Below are positions 53,254 to 64,000 of a stretch of 64,000 nt of DNA, in pieces (within the stretch, counting starts at the first letter, position 1; every line of letters starts with the position of its first letter). The position numbers and the translations under genes were made by a program. Under the pieces are notes generated by a model, which saw only the letters and a program-made list of their open reading frames with translations, made no database searches and was not told where the DNA came from. Source of the stretch: Microbacterium oxydans (lineage in GTDB: Bacteria; Actinomycetota; Actinomycetes; Actinomycetales; Microbacteriaceae); contig NZ_JYIV01000030.1 in the NCBI RefSeq assembly GCF_000956405.1, positions 186,001 to 250,000 of the forward strand. The letters are read 5' to 3'.

Positions 53254-54430
53254 GAATGACGTCGTCATCGTCGCCGCTGCTCGCACCCCGCAGGGGCGCC
53301 TCAAAGGGCAGCTCTCGGCATTCACCGCGCCCCAGCTCGGCTCACTCGCGATCCGGGGCGCGCTCGAGCAGGCGACGATCGACCCCGCCGTCGTCGATGC
53401 CGTCATCGTCGGCCAGGTGCTGGCAGCCGGGTCGGGACAGAATGCGGCTCGTCAGGCGGCGATCGGCGCGGGCATCGGCTGGGACGTGCCGGCGCACTCG
53501 GTGAACAAGGTCTGCCTGTCCGGCCTGACGGCGATCATCGACGCGGCCCGCATGATCCGTACGGGCGATGCGGAAGTGGTGGTCGCCGCGGGCATGGAGT
53601 CGATGACGCGCGCTCCGCATCTGCTGATGGGCTCCCGCGACGGCTGGGCATACGGAAGCGTCGAGGTGCTGGATCACATGGCCTACGACGGTCTCACCGA
53701 TGCCTACGACCAGGAGAGCATGGGCGCATCGACCGAACGGCACAACGCGCGGTTCGGGCTCACCAGGCAGGCGCAGGATCAGGTCGCAGCGCTCTCTCAC
53801 CAGCGCGCGACGGCCGCGCAGGAAGCGGGCGTGTTCGACGCCGAGATTGTTCCCGTGGACGTCCCGCAGCGACGGGGCGAGCCGGTGCGCGTGACGAAGG
53901 ACGAGGGCGTGCGTCCAGACACCACCGTGGAGAGGCTTGCCGGGCTCAGGGCGGCTTTCGCTGAAGGGGGCTCGATCACGGCGGGCAACTCGTCGCCGAT
54001 CTCCGACGGTGCCTCTGCGGTCGTGCTGACGACGCGCGGCCTCGCGTCGGACAGGGGCTGGCCGGTGTTGGCGACCGTGGGTGCGAGCGGACAGACCGCA
54101 GGACCCGACAACTCGCTCCAGGCGCAGCCGGCGCGTGCGATCGAGCGTGCGTGCGCCAAACAGGGCATCGCACCCTCCGATCTCGATCTGGTCGAGATCA
54201 ACGAGGCCTTCGGCGCCGTCGTTGCGCGTTCACAGGACGAACTGGGACTCGACGAGAGCATCGTCAACATCCATGGCGGCGGCATCGCGATCGGTCATCC
54301 GATCGGCGCCTCCGGCAACAGGCTGGTGGTGCACCTCGCCCATGAGCTCGCGCGTCGGGGTGCGGGGACCGCAGCAGTCGGGCTGTGCGGTGGCGGAGGT
54401 CAGGGGGAGGCGCTCATCCTCACCCGATGA
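53246..54430 (+). CDS. Acetyl-CoA C-acyltransferase (thiolase)
   Basis: 394 residues. Thiolase catalytic residues are in place: Cys in [12 protein letters not shown] near residue 90, His in [14 protein letters not shown] near residue 350, and Cys in [12 protein letters not shown] near residue 380. Together with the CoA-transferase it would split acetoacetyl-CoA to acetyl-CoA, or 3-oxoadipyl-CoA to succinyl- and acetyl-CoA. The close similarity to acetoacetyl-CoA thiolases favours ketone-body-type use. No protocatechuate genes are in view to support the beta-ketoadipate option. Confidence 0.92.
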   Translation: MTENDVVIVAAARTPQGRLKGQLSAFTAPQLGSLAIRGALEQATIDPAVVDAVIVGQVLAAGSGQNAARQAAIGAGIGWDVPAHSVNKVCLSGLTAIIDAARMIRTGDAEVVVAAGMESMTRAPHLLMGSRDGWAYGSVEVLDHMAYDGLTDAYDQESMGASTERHNARFGLTRQAQDQVAALSHQRATAAQEAGVFDAEIVPVDVPQRRGEPVRVTKDEGVRPDTTVERLAGLRAAFAEGGSITAGNSSPISDGASAVVLTTRGLASDRGWPVLATVGASGQTAGPDNSLQAQPARAIERACAKQGIAPSDLDLVEINEAFGAVVARSQDELGLDESIVNIHGGGIAIGHPIGASGNRLVVHLAHELARRGAGTAAVGLCGGGGQGEALILTR

Positions 54431-54494
54431 TGGCGACCCCGACCGGGTGACGAACTCGAACGGACGAGGCCTCAGCGACGCGTCTCGCGTCCGT

Positions 54495-54794
54495 TCAGGG
54501 ACGCGCGTCCTTGGCGTGGTCCTGTGTGTCGGCGAGCGCCTTCTGCGACCGGAACTGCAGTCGCTGCGCCTTCTTCGCCTTCTTGACCGACTGCGGGGAG
54601 TCGGCATCCACCAGAACCCCGCGACGCTCGCGGTTCATGTCGATCACGGCACCGACGGCGAGGGCCATGGTGATCCCCCAGCTCACCCACGAGAGCACGG
54701 CGCGCCAGGTGATGGGCTGTTCGCGGGTGCCGCGCAGCAGGGAGACTCCGGCGGAGATCGCAGCGACAAGTCCGGTGCTGAAGAGGTAGCGCAT
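54495..54794 (-). CDS. Small two-helix membrane protein
   Basis: 99 residues. Two hydrophobic helices (about 4-20 and 33-52) are followed by a charged cytoplasmic tail with repeated Lys/Arg (VKKAKKAQRLQFRSQKALA). No domain recognised. TAGCGT lies 6 nt before the ATG. It converges with the thiolase gene. The 217 bp between it and the next gene contain a TATCAT box at 54898-54903 that could serve the downstream MFS gene. Confidence 0.65.
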   Translation of the reverse strand: MRYLFSTGLVAAISAGVSLLRGTREQPITWRAVLSWVSWGITMALAVGAVIDMNRERRGVLVDADSPQSVKKAKKAQRLQFRSQKALADTQDHAKDARP

Positions 54795-54800
54795 TCCTCC

Positions 54801-54806
54801 ACGCTA
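54801..54806 (-). promoter_or_regulatory. -10 box of leaderless small membrane protein gene
   Basis: On the minus strand TAGCGT ends 6 nt before the ATG at 54794. Confidence 0.6.
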
Positions 54807-55011
54807 CCTTCCCGTCCCCCCGGTCGCACCGAGCCTTGACAAGCCTGTCTGGATCGGGCAGGGCAGGAGCTCCCGGACGACACTCGGGCGCACCCGCTAT
54901 CATGGCCTGGTCGCGGCTCGCCCGCGGCCGCACAACCGTGTATCTACCGGCCGTCGGCACTCCGGCGGACAGCGGCGGCACCCGACATCGCGTCCGCGAC
55001 GCGCGAGAGCC

Positions 55012-56301
55012 ATGACACGCGCAACAACATCGCCCCAACTGGCCGAGCCGACTCTTCTCCGACTCGCCGGCCTTCCCTACTTCCTCATCGCCTTCATCGC
55101 CCGGCTGCCGTTCGCGATGATGGTCGTCGGCGTTCTGACGGTCGTCGTCTCCGCCCGCGGCTCCCTCTCGCTCGGCGGTCTCACCTCCGCGGCTGTCGGC
55201 CTCGGCACCGCGTGCTTCGGGCCCCTCCTGGGTGCGGCGGCCGACCGCTTCGGACAGCGGGTGGTGCTGATGGTGCTCGCCCTCGCCAACGCGGCGATGC
55301 TGCTGCTGTTCACCGTCGTGGTCTACGGAACGGCGCCGGACGGATTCGTGCTCCTCGCCGCCGTCGGTATCGGTGCGACCGCCCCGCAGGTCGCGCCGCT
55401 GTCTCGGTCGCGGCTGGTGACGATCATCAGCGAACGGATGGCGGAATCGCGCCGTGCGAAGACCGTGTCGGGCACGATGGCGTACGAGTCGGCTGCGGAC
55501 GAGACGGTGTTCGTGTTCGGTCCTTTCCTGGTCGGCATCCTCGCCTCGGCGATCGCGCCGTGGGCTCCACTGGTCGGCGCTGCCGTCCTCACCGTGGTCT
55601 TCGTGGGTGCGTTCGCCCTGCACCCCAGCGGTCGACACGTGTCGCAGGACCGCGACGCCGACGGAAAGGCGCCGTCGGCCGTCTCCGAGCTGTTCCGGCC
55701 CCAGCTGCTGATCGTGGTGGTCGGCATCCTCGGCGTCGGGATCTTCTTCGGCACGATGCTCACGTCGCTGACGTCGTTCATGGCCGACCGCGGGGCGCCG
55801 GAACAGGCGGGCCTCCTCTACGGGGTCATGGGCGTGGGATCCGCCATCCTCGCCCTCGGCGTCGCATGGCTTCCCGCACGGTTCTCCCTGCGCGCGCGGT
55901 GGCTCGTGTTCTCCGGGATCCTGCTGGCGGGCACGCTGTTGCTCGGCTTCGTCGACACCCCAGGCACCATGATGCTGGCGCTCGCGATCATGGGCATCGG
56001 CATCGGCCCCACACTCGTGACGCAGTACAGCTTCGGTGCGGCACGCAGCCCGCGCGGCCGCTCCGCCACCGTCATGACGATGCTCGGTTCCGGCGTCATC
56101 GTCGGACAGTCGATCGGCGCCGCTTTCGCGGGGGAGATCGCCGAGAACGTCGGCACGCCCGCCGCGCTGCTGCTGCCCGTGGTCGCCGCGCTGATCGCCT
56201 TCGTCGCGGGCGTGGCGAACTGGTTCCTCAGCGGTAGGGGGCACACGAGCCCCGCGTCAACCCCTGCCCCTCGATCCGCGGAGATCGACGTTCCTCGATA
56301 G
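55012..56301 (+). CDS. MFS transporter
   Basis: 429 residues with about 12 hydrophobic helices. Motif-A-like loop GAAADRFGQRVVLMVLALAN near residues 77-96. The central loop is basic/acidic (HPSGRHVSQDRDADGKAPS), and the second half has GVMGVGSAILALGVAWLPARF. Substrate unknown; the shape fits exporters of the YfiS/enterobactin-exporter type. It ends 28 bp before otsA, but functional linkage to trehalose is not established. No strong ribosome site is seen before the ATG. Confidence 0.85.
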   Translation: MTRATTSPQLAEPTLLRLAGLPYFLIAFIARLPFAMMVVGVLTVVVSARGSLSLGGLTSAAVGLGTACFGPLLGAAADRFGQRVVLMVLALANAAMLLLFTVVVYGTAPDGFVLLAAVGIGATAPQVAPLSRSRLVTIISERMAESRRAKTVSGTMAYESAADETVFVFGPFLVGILASAIAPWAPLVGAAVLTVVFVGAFALHPSGRHVSQDRDADGKAPSAVSELFRPQLLIVVVGILGVGIFFGTMLTSLTSFMADRGAPEQAGLLYGVMGVGSAILALGVAWLPARFSLRARWLVFSGILLAGTLLLGFVDTPGTMMLALAIMGIGIGPTLVTQYSFGAARSPRGRSATVMTMLGSGVIVGQSIGAAFAGEIAENVGTPAALLLPVVAALIAFVAGVANWFLSGRGHTSPASTPAPRSAEIDVPR

Positions 56302-56329
56302 CCTGGAGGAAACCCCGGGAGGAGCCCTC

Positions 56330-57736
56330 GTGGCCGCAGCAGATTTCGTCGTCGTCGCCAACCGCCTGCCCGTCGATCGGGTGGTGGGACCCGATGGCGA
56401 GGAGACCTGGCGCACGTCCCCCGGCGGTCTCGTCGCCGCGCTCGAGCCGATGATGCGCAGCGTGCACGGCGCCTGGGTGGGCTGGCCGGGCCAGGCCGAC
56501 GTCGAGCTGGAGCCGTTCGAGGCTGACGGCATCGACCTCATCCCGGTGGCGCTCAGCGCTCAGGAGGTCGCCGAGTACTACGAGGGCTTCGCGAACGACA
56601 CCATCTGGCCGCTCTATCACGATGTGATCGCGCCGCCGCAGTACCACCGTGAGTGGTGGGAGGCGTACGTGACGGTGAACCGCCGCTTCGCCGAGGCTGC
56701 TGCCGCCGCGGTCGCGAAGGACGGCACCGTCTGGGTCCACGACTACCAGCTCCAGCTCGTTCCGCAGATGGTGCGGGAGCTGCGCCCCGATGTCACGATC
56801 GGCTACTTCCACCACATCCCGTTCCCCGCTCACGGCCTGTACGCGCAGCTGCCCTGGCGTGACCAGGTGCTGCGCGGACTGCTCGGCGCCGACGTCATCG
56901 GCTTCCAGCGCGCTCAGGATGCCACGTACTTCCTGACCGCCGTGCGCCGTCGACTGCGTTACGAGGTCAAGGGGTCGAACGTCGCGGTGCCGGAGGGGGA
57001 GCACACGAGGACTGCGGTCGCGAGAGCGTTCCCGATCTCGATCGACACGGAACCGTACCTCGAGCTCGCGGCACGGGAGGACATCCAGGCCAGGGCGGCC
57101 GAGATCCGGGCCAGCCTCGGCAACCCGAAGCGGATCCTGCTCGGCGTCGACCGGCTCGACTACACCAAGGGCATCCGGCACCGCATCAAGGCCTATGGCG
57201 AACTGCTCGACGAGGGACGCCTGAACGTCGAGGACGTCACGCTGGTGCAGGTCGCGAGCCCGAGCCGCGAGCGCGTCGACGCCTACGTGCACCTGCGCGA
57301 CGAGATCGAGCTCGCGGTGAGCCGCATCAACGGCGACAACGACACCATGGGCCACTCCGCCATCCGATACCTCCATCAGGGCTATCCGCGCGAGGAGATG
57401 GTCGCGCTCTACCTGGCCGCCGACGTCATGCTCGTGACCGCACTCCGTGACGGCATGAACCTCGTGGCCAAGGAGTACGTCGCGACTCGGGCCGACAACC
57501 GAGGCGTCCTCGTGCTGAGCGAGTTCACCGGGGCGGCGGATGAACTGCGCCAGGCGGTGCGCGTCAACCCGCACGACATCGAAGGCCTCAAGGACGCGAT
57601 CATGACAGCCGTCGACATGCCGGCGGGCGAGCAGTCGCGTCGGATGCGCTCGCTGCGGCGCCGGGTGCTCGACAACGACGTGACGGCCTGGTCATCGTCC
57701 TTCCTCGCCGCGTTGGCGGAGGTGCGTGGTCGCTGA
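56330..57736 (+). CDS. otsA: Alpha,alpha-trehalose-phosphate synthase (UDP-forming)
   Basis: GT20 enzyme joining glucose-6-phosphate to UDP-glucose. 468 residues. It opens with VVVANRLPVDR. VHDYQLQLVPQMVRE is near residue 137, GYFHHIPFPA binds substrate, GVDRLDYTKGI is near residue 270, and ALRDGMNLVAKEYVA with the catalytic acids is near residue 372. The GTG start follows GGGAGGAG. otsB follows, so the full two-step trehalose route is encoded together. Confidence 0.96.
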   Translation: MAAADFVVVANRLPVDRVVGPDGEETWRTSPGGLVAALEPMMRSVHGAWVGWPGQADVELEPFEADGIDLIPVALSAQEVAEYYEGFANDTIWPLYHDVIAPPQYHREWWEAYVTVNRRFAEAAAAAVAKDGTVWVHDYQLQLVPQMVRELRPDVTIGYFHHIPFPAHGLYAQLPWRDQVLRGLLGADVIGFQRAQDATYFLTAVRRRLRYEVKGSNVAVPEGEHTRTAVARAFPISIDTEPYLELAAREDIQARAAEIRASLGNPKRILLGVDRLDYTKGIRHRIKAYGELLDEGRLNVEDVTLVQVASPSRERVDAYVHLRDEIELAVSRINGDNDTMGHSAIRYLHQGYPREEMVALYLAADVMLVTALRDGMNLVAKEYVATRADNRGVLVLSEFTGAADELRQAVRVNPHDIEGLKDAIMTAVDMPAGEQSRRMRSLRRRVLDNDVTAWSSSFLAALAEVRGR

Positions 57737-57787
57737 GCCCCTCGAGCGGCCGCGATACTGGGAACGTCCCCTTCGATTGGAGAAACT

Positions 57788-58585
57788 GTGACGCGCCCTT
57801 GGACTCCCGGCACGGCCGATGACGACCTGAGTGCTCTCGCCGGCACTGCACGGCTGGTGGTCGCTCTCGACTTCGACGGTACGGCTTCGCCGCTGGTGGC
57901 CGACCCGATGGCGGCCAGAGCGCTTCCCGAGGTCGCTGCTCAGGTCGAGCGCCTCGCCGCGCTGCCGGACACGGTCGTCGCGTACGTCTCCGGTCGCAGC
58001 ATGCACGACCTCCGGGAGATCACCGAGCACACCGATGATTCCGCGATCGCTCTGGCCGGTTCGCACGGCGCCCAGTACTGGTTCCCGGGTGAGGGCGACG
58101 CCGATGCTCCGGGTGAGGCCACCGAGGAGGGAGCTCGTGAAGAGCTCTGGGCGGCAGCGAAGCCGATCATCGACCGCTACGAAGGCGCCGAGTTCGAACC
58201 CAAGACCTTCGGCATGGGTGTGCATACACGTCGCGCCGACCGCGAGACCGAGGAGCGCGTCTTCGCCGAGATCGACGCCCTCGTCGCGGAACGCTTCCCG
58301 CACTGGAGGCGGCGTTCAGGACACCGGGTGCTCGAGTTCTCCTCGCGAACCGAGGGCAAGGACGCCGCGATGACAGCGCTGCGTGAGCGGTTCGATGCCA
58401 CCGGAATCCTCTTCGCGGGCGACGATGTGACGGACGAGGATGCGATGCGAGTGCTCCAGCCCGGTGATCTCGGTGTGCGTGTCGGACCGGGGGAGAGCGC
58501 CGCGACCCTTCGTGTGGACTCTCCACAACAGATCGCCGAGCTTCTGGAGGCGTTGGCGGACGAACGCGCCTCTCGGCGGCAATAG
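57788..58585 (+). CDS. otsB: Trehalose-phosphatase
   Basis: HAD-superfamily phosphatase that releases trehalose from trehalose-6-phosphate. 265 residues. The nucleophile motif is VALDFDGTASPL near residues 27-38. GSHGAQYW and the metal-binding FAGDDVTDEDAM near residue 212 complete the active site. GTG start after GGAGAAAC. The gene lies 51 bp after otsA and ends 9 bp before ilvD. Confidence 0.95.
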   Translation: MTRPWTPGTADDDLSALAGTARLVVALDFDGTASPLVADPMAARALPEVAAQVERLAALPDTVVAYVSGRSMHDLREITEHTDDSAIALAGSHGAQYWFPGEGDADAPGEATEEGAREELWAAAKPIIDRYEGAEFEPKTFGMGVHTRRADRETEERVFAEIDALVAERFPHWRRRSGHRVLEFSSRTEGKDAAMTALRERFDATGILFAGDDVTDEDAMRVLQPGDLGVRVGPGESAATLRVDSPQQIAELLEALADERASRRQ

Positions 58586-58588
58586 ACT
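58583..58588 (+). promoter_or_regulatory. -10 box of leaderless ilvD
   Basis: TAGACT ends 6 nt before the ilvD ATG and overlaps the end of otsB, so ilvD has its own promoter despite the tight spacing. Confidence 0.7.
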
Positions 58589-58594
58589 TCCGTC

Positions 58595-60313
58595 ATGTCC
58601 TCGCATGATCCCTCCACCAGCGCGCCCATCGACATCAAGCCCCGCAGTCGCGTCGTCACCGACGGCATCGAGGCCACGACCTCCCGAGGCATGCTCCGTG
58701 CCGTCGGCATGGGAGACGCGGACTGGGACAAGCCGCAGATCGGCATCGCCTCCAGCTGGAACGAGATCACGCCCTGCAACCTGAGCCTCGACCGGCTCGC
58801 GCAGGGTGCCAAGGAAGGCGTGCACTCCGGTGGCGGCTACCCGCTGCAGTTCGGCACGATCTCGGTCTCGGACGGCATCTCGATGGGGCACGAGGGGATG
58901 CACTTCTCGCTCGTCTCCCGCGAGGTCATCGCCGACTCGGTCGAGACCGTGATGATGGCCGAGCGCCTGGACGGCTCCGTGCTGCTCGCGGGCTGTGACA
59001 AGTCGATCCCCGGCATGCTCATGGCCAGCGCGCGCCTCGACCTGTCCAGCGTGTTCCTGTACGCCGGATCGATCGCACCCGGCTGGGTCAAGCTCTCCGA
59101 CGGCACCGAGAAGGACGTCACGATCATCGACTCGTTCGAGGCGGTCGGCGCCTGCCGCGCCGGCCTCATGAGCGAGGAGGACCTCAAGCGCATCGAGTGC
59201 GCCATCGCTCCGGGCGAGGGTGCGTGCGGCGGAATGTACACGGCCAACACCATGGCCTCCGTCGCAGAGGCGCTCGGGCTCAGCCTGCCGGGCTCTGCCG
59301 CCCCGCCCGCGGCCGACCGGCGCCGTGACTACTACGCCCACCGCTCCGGCGAGGCCGTCGTGAACCTGCTCCGTCAGGGCATCACGACCCGCGACATCCT
59401 CACCAAGGAAGCGTTCGAGAACGCGATCGCGCTCGCGATGGCACTCGGCGGCTCGACCAACGTCGTGCTGCACCTCCTCGCGATCGCCCGCGAAGCCGAC
59501 GTCGAGCTGAGCCTGCACGACTTCAACCGCATCGGCGACAAGGTCCCGCACGTCGCGGACATGAAGCCCTTCGGCAAGTACGTCATGAACGACGTCGACC
59601 GTCACGGCGGCATCCCCGTGATCATGAAGGCCATGCTCGATGAGGGTCTGCTGCACGGAGACGCGCTCACCGTCACGGGCAAGACGCTCGCGGAGAACCT
59701 CGCGGAGCTCGACCCGCAGCCGATCGACGGGGAGGTCATCCACACGTTCGACAACCCGATCCACGCCACGGGCGGTCTCACGATCCTGCACGGCTCGCTC
59801 GCCCCCGAGGGCGCCGTCGTCAAGACCGCGGGCTTCGACGCGGCCGTGTTCGAAGGCCCTGCCCGCGTGTTCGAGCGCGAGCGCGCGGCCATGGACGCCG
59901 TCGCCGAGGGCGAGATCGAACCCGGCACGGTGATCGTCATCCGCTACGAAGGTCCCAAGGGCGGGCCGGGCATGCGGGAGATGCTCGCCATCACCGCGGC
60001 CATCAAGGGCGCAGGACTCGGAAAAGATGTACTACTCTTGACGGACGGACGATTCTCAGGCGGCACAACCGGCCTGTGCATCGGCCACATAGCACCCGAA
60101 GCGGTGGACTCAGGTCCTATCGCCTTCGTGCGCGATGGTGATCTGATACGGGTCGATATCGCAGCTCGCTCTCTCGATCTACTCGTCGACGAGGCAGAGC
60201 TCGCCTCCCGCCGTTCTGGCTGGGAGCCGCTTCCCCCGCGCTACACCCGAGGCGTTCTTGCCAAGTACTCGCGCCTCGTGCGGTCCGCCGCCGAGGGAGC
60301 GACCACCGGCTGA
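58595..60313 (+). CDS. ilvD: Dihydroxy-acid dehydratase
   Basis: Fe-S enzyme that makes 2-keto acids in valine, isoleucine and leucine synthesis. 572 residues. Cluster cysteines are in [20 protein letters not shown] and [14 protein letters not shown], the three-cysteine pattern of the family. The C-terminal end has [19 protein letters not shown]. The leaderless promoter fixes the start. It is followed by ilvB, ilvN and ilvC in order, giving most of the pathway in one block. Confidence 0.96.
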   Translation: MSSHDPSTSAPIDIKPRSRVVTDGIEATTSRGMLRAVGMGDADWDKPQIGIASSWNEITPCNLSLDRLAQGAKEGVHSGGGYPLQFGTISVSDGISMGHEGMHFSLVSREVIADSVETVMMAERLDGSVLLAGCDKSIPGMLMASARLDLSSVFLYAGSIAPGWVKLSDGTEKDVTIIDSFEAVGACRAGLMSEEDLKRIECAIAPGEGACGGMYTANTMASVAEALGLSLPGSAAPPAADRRRDYYAHRSGEAVVNLLRQGITTRDILTKEAFENAIALAMALGGSTNVVLHLLAIAREADVELSLHDFNRIGDKVPHVADMKPFGKYVMNDVDRHGGIPVIMKAMLDEGLLHGDALTVTGKTLAENLAELDPQPIDGEVIHTFDNPIHATGGLTILHGSLAPEGAVVKTAGFDAAVFEGPARVFERERAAMDAVAEGEIEPGTVIVIRYEGPKGGPGMREMLAITAAIKGAGLGKDVLLLTDGRFSGGTTGLCIGHIAPEAVDSGPIAFVRDGDLIRVDIAARSLDLLVDEAELASRRSGWEPLPPRYTRGVLAKYSRLVRSAAEGATTG

Positions 60314-60364
60314 CCCGGACACTCCGACGTCCGGCGTCCTCCACAGATCATCAGAAGGAAAGTC

Positions 60365-62167
60365 ATGACTGCTGATTCCGCCCCGGCCGTGCCGAGGCCG
60401 CCCGCCCGCCAACCCGCTGCGCCGGAGATCACCGGCGCGGAGGCCGTGGTCCGCTCGCTCGAGCTGCTCGGCGTCACCGACGTGTTCGGACTGCCGGGTG
60501 GGGCGATCCTCCCCGTCTACGACCCGTTGATGGACGCCTCCGAGCTCCGCCACATCCTCGTCCGCCACGAGCAGGGTGCCGGTCACGCGGCCGAGGGCTA
60601 CGCGTCGGCATCCGGCAAGGTGGGCGTGTGCATCGCGACCTCAGGCCCCGGCGCGACGAACCTCGTGACCGCGATCGCCGACGCCTACATGGACTCCGTC
60701 CCGATGCTCGCGATCACGGGACAGGTGTTCTCGACCCTCATGGGGACAGATGCGTTCCAGGAGGCCGACATCGTGGGCATCACGATGCCGATCACCAAAC
60801 ACTCGTTCCTCGTGAAGGACGCCGCGGACATCCCCGGCGCGATCGCGGCGGCCTACGAGATCGCAGGTACCGGTCGTCCCGGCCCCGTGCTGGTCGACAT
60901 CACCAAGGACGCGCAGCAGGCGACGGCGCCGTTCGTGTGGCCGCCCAAGATCGATCTCCCCGGCTACCGGCCGGTGACGAAGGCACACGGCAAGCAGATC
61001 CAGGCCGCAGCGACCCTTCTCGCCGAGGCCAAGAAGCCTGTGCTTTACGTGGGTGGCGGCGTGATCCGCGGCAAGGCGTCTGCGGAGCTCCTCGAACTCG
61101 CCGAGTCCACGGGCGCCCCGGTCGTCACGACGCTGATGGCTCGTGGTGCCTTCCCCGACTCGCACCCCCAGCACCTCGGCATGCCGGGCATGCACGGAAC
61201 CGTTCCCGCCGTGCTGGCGCTCCAGGAGGCAGACCTCCTCGTGTCGCTCGGCGCCCGCTTCGACGACCGCGTCACGGGCAAGGCGGCGCTGTTCGCCCCG
61301 AACGCGAAGGTGGTCCACGTCGACATCGATCCGGCGGAGATCTCCAAGATCCGCACGGCCGATGTGCCGATCGTGGGCGATGTGCGCGATGTGCTCACCG
61401 ACCTCGACGCCGCGTTCCGTGGCGCCGCGGCCGACACGAAGCCCGACATCGAGGAGTGGTGGTCGTACCTCGACGGACTGCGCACCGAGTTCCCGCTCGG
61501 CTATGCACCGACGACCGACGGCCTGCTCGCTCCGCAGCACGTGATCCAGCGCATCGGTGAGCTCACGGGGCCCGAGGGCATCTTCGCCTCCGGAGTCGGC
61601 CAGCACCAGATGTGGGCTGCGCAGTTCATCAAGTACGAGCGGCCGAACGCCTGGCTGAACTCCGGTGGTGCCGGCACGATGGGCTACTCGGTGCCGGCGG
61701 CCATGGGCGCCAAGGTCGCCGAGCCCGAGCGTCCGGTGTGGGCGATCGACGGCGACGGCTGCTTCCAGATGACCAATCAGGAGCTCGCGACCTGCACCAT
61801 CAACAACATCCCGATCAAGGTCGCGATCATCAACAACTCCTCGTTGGGCATGGTGCGGCAGTGGCAGACGCTGTTCTACGACGGCCGCCACTCGAACACC
61901 GACCTCAACACCGGCCACGGCACGATCCGCATCCCCGACTTCGTGAAGCTCGCTGAAGCCTACGGCTGCCTCGCGATCCGCGTGGAGAAGGAGGACGAGG
62001 TCGACGCCGCGATCAAGCTCGCGCTCGAGACGAACGACCGCCCCGTGGTGATCGACTTCGTCGTGAGTGCCGATTCCATGGTGTGGCCGATGGTTCCCCA
62101 GGGCGTCAGCAACAGCTATGTCCAGTACGCCCGCGAGCACGCGCCCGCATTCGACGAGGAGGACTGA
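60365..62167 (+). CDS. ilvB: Acetolactate synthase large subunit
   Basis: TPP enzyme that condenses two pyruvates, or pyruvate with 2-ketobutyrate. 600 residues. The catalytic glutamate is in [14 protein letters not shown] near residue 67. The TPP/Mg motif is [16 protein letters not shown] near residues 463-478, ending in [22 protein letters not shown] stands before the ATG. The small regulatory subunit gene follows after 3 bp. Confidence 0.97.
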   Translation: MTADSAPAVPRPPARQPAAPEITGAEAVVRSLELLGVTDVFGLPGGAILPVYDPLMDASELRHILVRHEQGAGHAAEGYASASGKVGVCIATSGPGATNLVTAIADAYMDSVPMLAITGQVFSTLMGTDAFQEADIVGITMPITKHSFLVKDAADIPGAIAAAYEIAGTGRPGPVLVDITKDAQQATAPFVWPPKIDLPGYRPVTKAHGKQIQAAATLLAEAKKPVLYVGGGVIRGKASAELLELAESTGAPVVTTLMARGAFPDSHPQHLGMPGMHGTVPAVLALQEADLLVSLGARFDDRVTGKAALFAPNAKVVHVDIDPAEISKIRTADVPIVGDVRDVLTDLDAAFRGAAADTKPDIEEWWSYLDGLRTEFPLGYAPTTDGLLAPQHVIQRIGELTGPEGIFASGVGQHQMWAAQFIKYERPNAWLNSGGAGTMGYSVPAAMGAKVAEPERPVWAIDGDGCFQMTNQELATCTINNIPIKVAIINNSSLGMVRQWQTLFYDGRHSNTDLNTGHGTIRIPDFVKLAEAYGCLAIRVEKEDEVDAAIKLALETNDRPVVIDFVVSADSMVWPMVPQGVSNSYVQYAREHAPAFDEED

Positions 62168-62170
62168 TCC

Positions 62171-63755
<1,585 letters not shown>

Positions 63756-63769
63756 TTCGATGGTCGAAG

Positions 63770-63803
63770 GAACGGGCGCCCTTTTCGGGGCGCCCGTTCT
63801 GCG
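63770..63803 (+). terminator. Terminator after ilvC
   Basis: A 12-bp stem, GAACGGGCGCCC (63770-63781) with GGGCGCCCGTTC (63788-63799), encloses the loop TTTTCG. It lies 14 bp after the ilvC stop. Confidence 0.8.
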
Positions 63804-63856
63804 TTCGGGAGGCCCAATCCGCATTAAACATCGGATGTCTGTGCCAGGATGGACGT

Positions 63857-64000
63857 ATGCGAAAGGAATGGTTTGACCGCGCTCGGTTCGGCATGTTCGT
63901 GCACTTCGGTCTGTACAGCACCGCCGCCCGACACGAGTGGGTCCAGAACTACGAACGCCTCACGGACGAGGAGTACTGTCCGTACTTCGAGCACTTCGAT
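63857..64000 (+). CDS. GH29 alpha-L-fucosidase, N-terminal fragment (runs off the window)
   Basis: The first 48 codons read EWFDRARFGMFVHFGLYS, then HEWVQNYERLTDEEY. This is the characteristic start of family GH29 alpha-L-fucosidases (WFxxAKFGxFxHWG). The gene is cut by the window end, so the catalytic nucleophile is not visible. Start ATG at 63857; no signal peptide is seen, suggesting a cytoplasmic enzyme. Confidence 0.8.
   Translation, partial: MRKEWFDRARFGMFVHFGLYSTAARHEWVQNYERLTDEEYCPYFEHFD

Overview
The window is a high-GC actinobacterial chromosome segment, most likely from Microbacterium or a close relative in Microbacteriaceae. The basis is gene order and gene content (dapB, thyA-folA, dapA-rnj, ftsK-pgsA-cinA-clgR-DUF3046-recA-recX-miaB-miaA-dapF, hflX, ssrA), frequent GTG/TTG starts, an Actino-pnp type leader before pnp, and very many leaderless genes. 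No 16S gene is present, so the genus is an inference.

Layout. 1-4.0 kb: envelope and polysaccharide genes (DedA protein, a glycosyltransferase fused to an SGNH hydrolase, UDP-glucose dehydrogenase). 4.1-6.7 kb: pnp with a long structured leader and a strong terminator. 6.9-17.5 kb: small enzymes and lysine/folate/thymidylate genes (AKR-fold protein, histidine phosphatase, dapB, OsmC, DUF4395, thioredoxin, thyA-folA-SDR, NUDIX, dapA, RNase J, acetyltransferase). 17.6-31.3 kb: the conserved ftsK to hflX block, with a LexA box before recA. 31.4-36.1 kb: tmRNA, a P-type ATPase, a lipoprotein and a HisN-like phosphatase.

36.3-46.8 kb: a 10.4 kb integrated element in the 3' part of tRNA-Lys(CTT). 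A perfect 52-bp direct repeat bounds it. It carries a tyrosine integrase with repeated CGTGCAACCA sites beside both att cores, a candidate repressor, two small helix-turn-helix proteins, a replication-type winged-helix protein, a chain of small genes joined by 4-bp stop/start overlaps, a tail tape measure protein and a membrane-anchored coiled-coil cargo gene. No terminase, portal, capsid or lysis gene is visible. It is either a heavily deleted prophage or a satellite-like element.

46.8-64 kb: a sortase-anchored surface protein, a YbaK deacylase, a MarR-MFS pair with a 28-bp palindromic operator, an IclR-controlled CoA-transferase/thiolase operon, a second MFS gene, otsA-otsB for trehalose, ilvD-ilvB-ilvN-ilvC for branched-chain amino acids, and the first 48 codons of a GH29 alpha-L-fucosidase.

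A recurring theme is a TANNNT box ending exactly 6 nt before the start codon (dapA, dapB, dapF, ilvD, ftsK and at least eight more genes). These genes are probably transcribed as leaderless mRNAs.
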